A DNA stretch of 9,618 nt from Rickettsiales bacterium (GTDB lineage: Bacteria > Pseudomonadota > Alphaproteobacteria > TMED109), in NCBI GenBank assembly GCA_002689905.1, contig NZIN01000058.1, forward strand, positions 10,177-19,794, in the 5' to 3' direction. The position numbers and the translations under genes were made by a program. A model generated the notes under the pieces. The model did no database searches. It was not told where the DNA came from and saw nothing but the letters and a program-made list of their open reading frames with translations. This document shows, piece by piece, positions 1 through 5,371 of this stretch (its first letter is position 1; each line of letters starts with the position of its first letter).

Positions 1-384
1 TTTTATTGGTTTATATTTTTCTATTCTTTTCTTATCTGCTTTTGTCAACTCAACTAACTTGTTAAGTTGCATTTGATTTTTTATTACTCTGTACAATTGG
101 CCGTAAGGACCTGGGGCATAATCTCTTGTTGCGTGAAAGTATGCGTGGTCCATATAATAGAATTCGTGGTTTCTTTTTTGACATTCCCATATTATCTCTT
201 CACAACCTCTTAATGTTCCTACAACTGCAAGAGGATTAGTAGTCCACTTTTCCCAATCAAACGTTGGCCAACTACCTTTTTCAAATGGTGGTATTTTCTC
301 TCTGCTGTTCCTATGTACTATTTTTGAAAAGGCAACAACATATCTATCTTTAGCACCAGAGCCTGTACAAAATCCTTCTATCAT
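1..384 (-). CDS. Partial conserved-type phage protein, N-terminal 128 residues (cut by window edge)
   Basis: The reading frame starts with ATG at 384 and stays open to base 1, so only the first 128 residues are visible and the C-terminus lies outside the window. Its start overlaps the stop of the upstream glycosyltransferase gene by four bases (ATGA), which supports this start and suggests translational coupling; there is no strong Shine-Dalgarno. The protein begins MIEGFCTGSGAKDRYVVAFS and contains the segment FYYMDHAYF near residues 80-88, followed by YRVIKNQMQ near 105-113. That layout (an aromatic-rich strand with YYxDxxYF, then YRVxKNxxQ) resembles a family of hypothetical proteins I recall from tailed phages, often close to sugar-related genes; this is memory, not a search. 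No catalytic motif can be assigned. Its place at the end of a glycosyltransferase and methyltransferase chain makes a role in glycan handling a reasonable guess, nothing more. Confidence 0.85.
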   Translation of the reverse strand, partial: MIEGFCTGSGAKDRYVVAFSKIVHRNSREKIPPFEKGSWPTFDWEKWTTNPLAVVGTLRGCEEIIWECQKRNHEFYYMDHAYFHATRDYAPGPYGQLYRVIKNQMQLNKLVELTKADKKRIEKYKPIK

Positions 385-1049
385 TCAATATCACAACACT
401 CACTATAATGGTCTAACCATTCTTTTGAATAATCACAATCTCTATATTCGTTGAACCAAGGTCCACCCTCTGTATAGTGAATATTCTTTACATCTTTTTT
501 ATACTCGTACTCACCTGCTAACCAGTTCCATTCTAACGGTAAATCACCAATTAAGTTATCATCTGTCAACCATTTAAATTGGTGTAATTGTAAACCTGTG
601 GCTGTGTTAACATAATCAGGTGTTAATGCTGTACATTTATCACAATTCATTAACATAAAACTAGACCAGTTCTTTTTAGGATATTTTGTTTGTACTTGAC
701 CTAAAAACTTTGTATCAGTTCTTGGTACATAATCGTGTTTACAAACTTGAACGGCATACTTCTCATCACGTAATCGCCATAGTTCAGCAATATCACCTAC
801 CATTAATTGGTCACAATCCATAAAAACTGCCCAGCCTTTATAGTTTGTAAGATGAGGTACAATAAATCTACTAAAACTAAATTCAGTTGATTCTATATTA
901 CTTCGTTCTCTTGTAAAATTATCTTTGATATTAGGTAAATATATTGGCGTAATTGAAACAGGTCTTGTACTATTCTTTAAAATACTATAAGACAATACGT
1001 TGAACGCCACCTTTTCTTTACTATCATAACCAATAAAAACTTTAATCAT
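381..1049 (-). CDS. GT8-like glycosyltransferase
   Basis: A 222-residue protein predicted to transfer a sugar from a nucleotide-sugar donor. It opens with IKVFIGYDSKEKVAFNV, a beta strand followed by a YDxxE turn typical of GT-A fold enzymes of the GT8 type. The segment STEFSFSRFIVPHL (residues 54-67) precedes GWAVFMDCDQL (72-82), where D78-C-D80 is the DxD motif that binds the metal and nucleotide-sugar phosphates. A later HYTEGGPW (191-198) sits where GT8 enzymes have their second metal-binding histidine region. The length is short for the family and corresponds to the catalytic domain alone; no membrane segment or signal peptide is visible, so a cytoplasmic enzyme is expected. The ATG at 1049 lies inside the end of the 163-residue gene (8-base overlap) and the stop overlaps the next gene by four bases. 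The acceptor is unknown. Confidence is high for the fold, low for the substrate. Confidence 0.85.
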   Translation of the reverse strand: MIKVFIGYDSKEKVAFNVLSYSILKNSTRPVSITPIYLPNIKDNFTRERSNIESTEFSFSRFIVPHLTNYKGWAVFMDCDQLMVGDIAELWRLRDEKYAVQVCKHDYVPRTDTKFLGQVQTKYPKKNWSSFMLMNCDKCTALTPDYVNTATGLQLHQFKWLTDDNLIGDLPLEWNWLAGEYEYKKDVKNIHYTEGGPWFNEYRDCDYSKEWLDHYSECCDIE

Positions 1050-1533
1050 ATGCTACAATTCCCATAATTGGTGTTTTAGTTTCTAAATCAAATATTTCAT
1101 CTACTTTCATTCTGTACCATTTACCTGGTTCAGGTTTAAATTTAAATTTACATAGTTCAGCTTCTTTATCTTGTATTCTTCTTGTCTCTTCAATACGTTC
1201 ATTCTCATACCATTGTGACCAAAAACGCCATTGATTATCTTCAAACTGAACAGGATAAAAATACATTTCTTGTATATTCCAATCTAAAAACTTATCCATA
1301 TTAGTGCCAATAAAGTAATAAACTTTAGTTCCATCTGGATATAATGCACTTTTAAATTCTTGTTTTACCCAATCTTTTAAATCATTTTCTACTTTGTGAT
1401 AACTAAACTCTTCTTTATATTTCTCATACTTGCCATCAATTGGTTTACTTTTTACCACATCAAACTTTTGTATTAGTTCTTCAGGTATAGGTTTAATATC
1501 TGAACATTCTTCTACATATGAATTGTATATCAT
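1042..1533 (-). CDS. Hypothetical protein, 163 residues, in sugar-modification chain
   Basis: I do not recognise this protein. It is an intact reading frame with a good Shine-Dalgarno (GGAGG in CCGGAGGCTAGAG just before the ATG at 1533), and it is locked between two glycosyltransferase-like genes, overlapping the upstream one by four bases and the downstream one by eight. It is rich in lysine, glutamate and aromatic residues, with a tryptophan- and tyrosine-rich centre (YYFIGTNMDKFLDW near residues 72-85, then WRFWSQWYENE near 102-112) and a C-terminal part with PGKWYRMKVDEIF near 136-148. There is no membrane segment, signal peptide, cysteine cluster or nucleotide-binding motif. The composition suggests a soluble globular protein. 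The tight coupling implies that it is made together with its neighbours and may assist them, but no function can be stated. Confidence 0.8.
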   Translation of the reverse strand: MIYNSYVEECSDIKPIPEELIQKFDVVKSKPIDGKYEKYKEEFSYHKVENDLKDWVKQEFKSALYPDGTKVYYFIGTNMDKFLDWNIQEMYFYPVQFEDNQWRFWSQWYENERIEETRRIQDKEAELCKFKFKPEPGKWYRMKVDEIFDLETKTPIMGIVAYD

Positions 1534-2246
1534 ACTCTAGCCTCCGGACTTCTCATTAGTTTTTTCCTTTTAGGACCTTTTATATGGTCGTAAACTGGTC
1601 CTAATATAGACCTTGATTGAACGTGTCCTACTTTACCGTCACCAATATCTTTGTTTACAACTCCATTTTTTTCAAATCTTTTTCTCACTAAATCCCATAT
1701 ATAACTATCGTGTTGTTCTTTTTCTTTATATATCAGGTCTTCGTTATACATCTTTTGCATTTCAATAGCATAGTTTATTACCTCTGGATGTTTCATATTA
1801 AAATATAAAAACCCACACTCACTATAATGTTTACCTCTACCTAGATAGGTCATCATTGCATTATCATTATGTATATGTTTATTAATCCAATCTTCATCAA
1901 TCATTTTGTAAAATACACTATCAGCGTCAATACAAATTAAACCTTTATAATCTTCGTTAGTAATAATCTCATTTGTATATGCATATACTTTATAACTAAA
2001 TCTCACACCATCATTTATATAACCTGATGGTGTATCTGCAACAGGTTTTGTTTTGTTTCTGTTTACAAACCCCTCGCATTGTGGTATCTCATCAAAGATA
2101 CTTTTAATAACAATATCCGAATTAGGTATATCGTTTAAGTCTTCACTATATACAATAAGATTAAATGGCCAGTTATAAGTATCAAAAAACTTATGACCAT
2201 ATTGTTTATATAACTTCTTATTTAATGTGGTAACTACGCCTATCAT
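1530..2246 (-). CDS. Phage glycosyltransferase-like protein with DAD motif
   Basis: A 238-residue protein with the marks of a GT-A type glycosyltransferase. The N-terminus MIGVVTTLNKKLYKQYGHKF is a strand plus helix start, and GLICIDADSVF (residues 102-112) contains D107-A-D109, the expected DxD metal and nucleotide-sugar site at the end of a hydrophobic strand. Then come YLGRGKHYSECGFLYFN (134-150), QHDSYIWD (178-185) and, near the C-terminus, YDHIKGPKRK (219-228), an H-x-K-G-x-x-K arrangement that could contact the donor phosphates. I recall similar proteins as uncharacterised or putative glycosyltransferases in marine T4-like phages. It is a different lineage from the GT8-like enzyme downstream, as the two share only the general layout. 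The start overlaps the stop of the methyltransferase gene (ATGA), and its own stop overlaps the following start in the same way. Donor and acceptor are unknown. Confidence 0.75.
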   Translation of the reverse strand: MIGVVTTLNKKLYKQYGHKFFDTYNWPFNLIVYSEDLNDIPNSDIVIKSIFDEIPQCEGFVNRNKTKPVADTPSGYINDGVRFSYKVYAYTNEIITNEDYKGLICIDADSVFYKMIDEDWINKHIHNDNAMMTYLGRGKHYSECGFLYFNMKHPEVINYAIEMQKMYNEDLIYKEKEQHDSYIWDLVRKRFEKNGVVNKDIGDGKVGHVQSRSILGPVYDHIKGPKRKKLMRSPEARV

Positions 2247-2941
2247 CTTGTAAATATAGTTTCTTTTCTTAAATTACCTCTTTTAAAGTATTTAATTGAT
2301 ATTAATATATTCTCTACGTCTTTTGCATATTCTTTTTCTGCGTCATTTCTTAATGGCAATTCTAAACACACAACGGAATCGTGTTCAGATAATAGTTTTA
2401 ATGCACCTAACATAATTTCTTTTTCGTGTTCTTGACAATCAACTTTTAAAAAGTCAATGTTTTGATATTTAAATTTATTAATATAATCATCTAATAATTT
2501 TACATCTGTTGTTAATTTTTTTATTAAACTCTTTTTTAAAGTTCTTTTAGAGTTACCGTATTCTACGCCGTGAGAATTTAAACTGACATTACCACTTTCA
2601 TCTGGACTTTGAAATAATGTGGCACCAATTTGACTTTTATTAGATAAGGCAACTTCTTCTAGTTCCCAATTAGTAAAGCCTTCCATATTTTTTTTATAAC
2701 AAGCTATATTTTCTGGATGTGGTTCAAACGCAACAACTCTTTCAAAATTTTTTGCTAAGTCTTTAGACCAAAAACCAATGTTACCACCTACATCTAACGC
2801 AAGTTTTTTAGTTTTACAATAAGATGTAGCATAATCTCTTTGTTCTTTTTGATATTGAAAATCACCATTATGGTCTTGCGTTATATGTTCTTTGTAATGT
2901 GTGTCCCATTCAGGTAACCACCAAGTTTTCTCTAATTTCAC
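2243..2941 (-). CDS. FkbM-type SAM-dependent methyltransferase
   Basis: A 232-residue protein with a class I S-adenosylmethionine-binding fold. Motif I is LALDVGGNIGFW (residues 47-58), and the acidic residue after the second strand that binds the ribose hydroxyls is E73 in VVAFEPHPENI (69-79). The later IDFLKVDCQEHEKEIMLGA (162-180) matches the strand and helix typical of the Methyltransf_21 (FkbM) family, which usually has KxDxEGxE at this point; here the glycine position is replaced (DCQEHE). FkbM enzymes methylate hydroxyl groups of small molecules and sugars, so with glycosyltransferases beside it, O-methylation of a transferred sugar is a sensible inference. The start is GTG at 2941, overlapping the RuvC-like gene's stop as GTGA, with GGAAGTGAG just upstream as a modest ribosome site. 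It opens a string of four-base overlaps running to the left edge. Confidence 0.85.
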   Translation of the reverse strand: MKLEKTWWLPEWDTHYKEHITQDHNGDFQYQKEQRDYATSYCKTKKLALDVGGNIGFWSKDLAKNFERVVAFEPHPENIACYKKNMEGFTNWELEEVALSNKSQIGATLFQSPDESGNVSLNSHGVEYGNSKRTLKKSLIKKLTTDVKLLDDYINKFKYQNIDFLKVDCQEHEKEIMLGALKLLSEHDSVVCLELPLRNDAEKEYAKDVENILISIKYFKRGNLRKETIFTR

Positions 2942-3489
2942 TTCTCACTTCCAATCTTTTGTATAAAATAACTATCAGCAATATCTGAAATAGGATTACC
3001 TACTTTTTCTGTATCAAATATCTTTTTCAAGTCTAGTTTTGTTTCTTTTTTAAAAGCCTCATACATCATATCTTTATCTGCATTACCTTTTCCTGTTGCA
3101 CCTTTTTTAACCACACTAGGCACAACCGTGTCATAAGGTATTTCATTCTCCATAAGTCTATACTTTAACAGACCACAATTCTCAGCTATCTGAAATAACC
3201 CTTGGCCTTTTGAACCAAAGGAATATCCTTCTATGTAAACTTTTGGATTAAGTAGTGGTGAAATAATATCTAAAGCAAAGTCTGATATTTGTTTAAATCT
3301 TTGAATAGGGTCAGTCCATTCTTTATGTTCATAACCAATTATATCTTCGCTCATTTTTCCAATCCACTTCTTCTTATTAGTTAAATAGAAGAACATTAAG
3401 TTTTCATTATTAACACAAATAGCCGGACTTGTTAAACTATAATCAATTCCAACTATCGTCTTCGTCTTTGTTTGTCCAGATTTCATCAT
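2938..3489 (-). CDS. RuvC-like Holliday junction resolvase (phage type)
   Basis: A 183-residue protein of the RNase H-like fold, predicted to cut four-way or branched DNA. VGIDYSLTSPAICV (residues 13-26) gives the first catalytic aspartate D16; VYIEGYSFGSKGQG (84-97) gives E87; NPISDIADSYFI (165-176) gives D169 and D172, one or both completing the acidic cluster. GLLKYRL and VVPSVVKKGATGKGNADK (122-139) are typical of phage RuvC-like enzymes, the latter resembling the P-x-x-x-K substrate segment of RuvC. T4 uses endonuclease VII (gp49) for this job, so this phage appears to use a different nuclease family, though gp49 elsewhere in the genome cannot be excluded. The ATG at 3489 is preceded by GGCGAGGAAG, a good Shine-Dalgarno, and is followed directly by a second ATG. 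The first 47 bases overlap the zinc-ribbon gene in another frame; the overlap ends just before the D16 codon is complete. Confidence 0.85.
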   Translation of the reverse strand: MMKSGQTKTKTIVGIDYSLTSPAICVNNENLMFFYLTNKKKWIGKMSEDIIGYEHKEWTDPIQRFKQISDFALDIISPLLNPKVYIEGYSFGSKGQGLFQIAENCGLLKYRLMENEIPYDTVVPSVVKKGATGKGNADKDMMYEAFKKETKLDLKKIFDTEKVGNPISDIADSYFIQKIGSEK

Positions 3490-3616
3490 CTTCCTCGCCT
3501 ACCTCAAATCCACAAAATGGACAAGTTGCAGGATTCATATCCTGCTCATCTAAATCCCATTCTATGGTATATTTAGTCTCGCAATTTTGACAATTTTTTT
3601 GGACTTTTTCTTTCAT
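3443..3616 (-). CDS. Small zinc-ribbon protein, 57 residues
   Basis: Translating from ATG at 3616 gives a 57-residue protein ending in TGA at 3445-3443. It contains two knuckles: NCQNCET (C9, C12) and ATCPFCGFEVG (C32, C35). This CxxC-x19-CPxCG pattern is a classic zinc ribbon and makes chance coding very unlikely. The C-terminal third is very acidic (EEDDE at 41-45, then DEDD at 51-54). The start overlaps the nrdB stop by one base (TAATG), so translation probably continues by reinitiation, as no Shine-Dalgarno is present. The 3' end overlaps the RuvC-like gene by 47 bases in a different frame. Zinc ribbons of this size serve as DNA, RNA or protein binding modules; its exact role is unknown. 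Coupling to the resolvase suggests a partner or accessory role, and the acidic tail could act as a DNA mimic or a protein contact, both inferences. Confidence 0.85.
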   Translation of the reverse strand: MKEKVQKNCQNCETKYTIEWDLDEQDMNPATCPFCGFEVGEEDDEIWTNKDEDDSWN

Positions 3617-4719
3617 TATAGTTTAAACTTTTTAAATTGGTCTTTTTTAACGTCTTGTTTAATACCACCAATTACATAACTTTCAATCTCTGTTTCTTGA
3701 GGAGCGTTTTGAGTTGACCTACTATTTAACCAATGTTCTACCCACGGAAGTGGATTTGTTTTTTGTTCGTATCTTGGTTCTAGGCCTATACCTTTCATTC
3801 TTCGGTTCGCCATATATTCTACAAATTGGTGTAATAGTTTTTCTGATAAACCAATCATACTTCCTTTGGAAAATAGATATGTTGCCCAACGTTTTTCCTC
3901 CTGTACAGCTTCATCATACATTTGATAAACTTCTTTTTCAGTATCTTTAATAACTTTGTTCATCACTTTATCGTTTTCGTGGTCTCTATAATTATTAATT
4001 ATTCTTTGAGACATTGCTAAATGTTGTGATTCATCACGAGCAATAAATGAAATAATCTTAGCAGAGCCTTCTAATAGTTTTAATTCACCAAACGCAAACG
4101 AACAAGCAAATGATACATAGAATCTTAAACCCTCTAGTATGTTTACCGTTACCAATGCTTTCCATAATTTTTTCTTTAGTTCATATTCGTCAACACTATC
4201 TTTATTTAAATGCCACTTATAACCTGAATCAATTAGGTCATCATAAGTTTCAGTAATAGTCTTAGCTCTTCTTTCAATCTTCTCATCACCAATAATAGTA
4301 TCAAATACTTCACTTGGTTGTGAGTATAAATTTTTAATGATGTAAGTATAACTTCTACTATGAATAGTCTCAATAAAATCCCAGGTAACAATACAACCTT
4401 CAATCTCTGGTAAAGAAACAAAAGGTAAAAATGCAAGACAAGGTCCTCTACCTTGAACACTATCTAACATAGTTTGATACTTTAGATTAGCCGTAAAGAT
4501 AAACTTTTGCTGTTCAGATAGTTCGTGATAATCGTTTCTATCTTTCTGCAAAGATACCTCTTCAGGTCTCCAAAAGTAACCTAGTTGTTGTTGGTTTAGT
4601 TTATCAAATATAGGATATTTCATATCACTATATTGTTGCACTTGTAAATCTTCACCAAAAAACATAGGTTGTTTTGTGAAATCTAAATTTTTATTTGTAT
4701 TAAATACACTTCTTGCCAT
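3616..4719 (-). CDS. nrdB: Class Ia ribonucleoside-diphosphate reductase, small (beta) subunit
   Basis: This 367-residue protein supplies the diiron-tyrosyl radical that NrdA uses to reduce ribonucleotides to deoxyribonucleotides for phage DNA synthesis. It aligns by eye with E. coli NrdB (376 residues) along its length. The metal ligands are all present: D86 in YQTMLDSVQGR, E117 and H120 in DFIETIHSRSY, E196 in NILEGLRFYVSF, and E230 and H233 in IARDESQHL. The radical tyrosine is Y124, four residues after H120. The SFACSFAF segment (203-210) is the usual buried helix. The C-terminal tail (VIGGIKQDVKKDQFKKFKL) is the flexible part that docks on the large subunit. The ATG at 4719 follows the stop of the 213-residue gene after a single base (TAAAATG), with a purine-rich GAAAGAGAG upstream. 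No intron, homing endonuclease insertion or missing active-site residue is seen. Confidence 0.97.
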   Translation of the reverse strand: MARSVFNTNKNLDFTKQPMFFGEDLQVQQYSDMKYPIFDKLNQQQLGYFWRPEEVSLQKDRNDYHELSEQQKFIFTANLKYQTMLDSVQGRGPCLAFLPFVSLPEIEGCIVTWDFIETIHSRSYTYIIKNLYSQPSEVFDTIIGDEKIERRAKTITETYDDLIDSGYKWHLNKDSVDEYELKKKLWKALVTVNILEGLRFYVSFACSFAFGELKLLEGSAKIISFIARDESQHLAMSQRIINNYRDHENDKVMNKVIKDTEKEVYQMYDEAVQEEKRWATYLFSKGSMIGLSEKLLHQFVEYMANRRMKGIGLEPRYEQKTNPLPWVEHWLNSRSTQNAPQETEIESYVIGGIKQDVKKDQFKKFKL

Positions 4720-4720
4720 T

Positions 4721-5362
4721 TTAGTTTTTACTCTCTTTCAGTTCATAAAAAAATTTGTCGTCATCACCTGCTGTCCATTTTTGTTCTCCCTCTACACTAT
4801 ACTCTTTCGTGGACACCTTGAAGTCGGGAAACTTCAACTCGCTTGGAGTATAGGACTTATCATAAAAGATAACTCTGTTGTTAGGTTGAGCGGCAAAATA
4901 ACCGTTCTCTAACTTTAATATATTGAAAGACTTATGTTGACTTGGCACTTCGCTATAGGTCACATTTCTTTCTAAATTCGTTGAGTTAGCATTGTCTATT
5001 GTAAACAAATACCAACCTTTGTACCATTTTTTAGATGGCGACAAATACTTAACTTGATTGCCACTCATCATCTTTTTTTCTACAATTGCAATATCATAAC
5101 TAAAACAATCCCATAGTTGCAACTCTGTAAGTGGTACTTCTTCATCTGTTTTCTTCCAAACAAACGCACTTATAGGTAATTTATCATATAAAGCACCATA
5201 CTCTGGTATATAAGTTTCAAAGTATAATGCTCTGCCTTGTATAGACTTTGCTGTTACCCAAACACCCTCAACAAATTCACCGTGGCCTTTTTGGTGGTCA
5301 TAGAGGTATTCCTTTTTAACAAATACATCTATATGAGGTGTATTTACACATAAAAAAGCCAT
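4721..5362 (-). CDS. Hypothetical protein encoded between nrdA and nrdB
   Basis: I do not recognise a family for this 213-residue protein. It has a strong ribosome site (AGGAG four bases before the ATG at 5362), starts nine bases after nrdA and ends one base before nrdB, so it is clearly made together with the reductase subunits. The sequence is rich in aromatic residues and short strand-like stretches (FVEGVWVTAKSIQGRALYFE near residues 30-49, LTELQLWDCFSYDIAIV near 78-94, KWYKGWYLFTID near 112-123, ILKLENGYFAAQPNNRVIFYD near 148-168), suggesting a soluble mostly-beta protein, perhaps with a repeated sheet. It has only two cysteines, apart from each other, so a thioredoxin or glutaredoxin role is not supported. 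No membrane segment or nucleotide-binding loop is seen. Position alone suggests a link to nucleotide metabolism or replication. I believe similar proteins occur in marine T4-like phages but cannot confirm it here. Confidence 0.85.
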   Translation of the reverse strand: MAFLCVNTPHIDVFVKKEYLYDHQKGHGEFVEGVWVTAKSIQGRALYFETYIPEYGALYDKLPISAFVWKKTDEEVPLTELQLWDCFSYDIAIVEKKMMSGNQVKYLSPSKKWYKGWYLFTIDNANSTNLERNVTYSEVPSQHKSFNILKLENGYFAAQPNNRVIFYDKSYTPSELKFPDFKVSTKEYSVEGEQKWTAGDDDKFFYELKESKN

Positions 5363-5371
5363 AATTCTCCT

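Noticed and set aside
3714..3950. Plus-strand open frame of 78 codons opposite nrdB
   Set aside because: It lies entirely antisense to a well-supported nrdB with all active-site residues, has no ribosome site, and its hydrophobic translation is typical of antisense shadow.
4233..4460. Minus-strand open frame of 75 codons inside nrdB in another frame
   Set aside because: It is wholly contained in nrdB, leucine-rich and without recognisable motifs.
4676..4912. Plus-strand open frame of 78 codons across the nrdB start
   Set aside because: It is antisense to two coding regions joined by a one-base gap and has no ribosome site.
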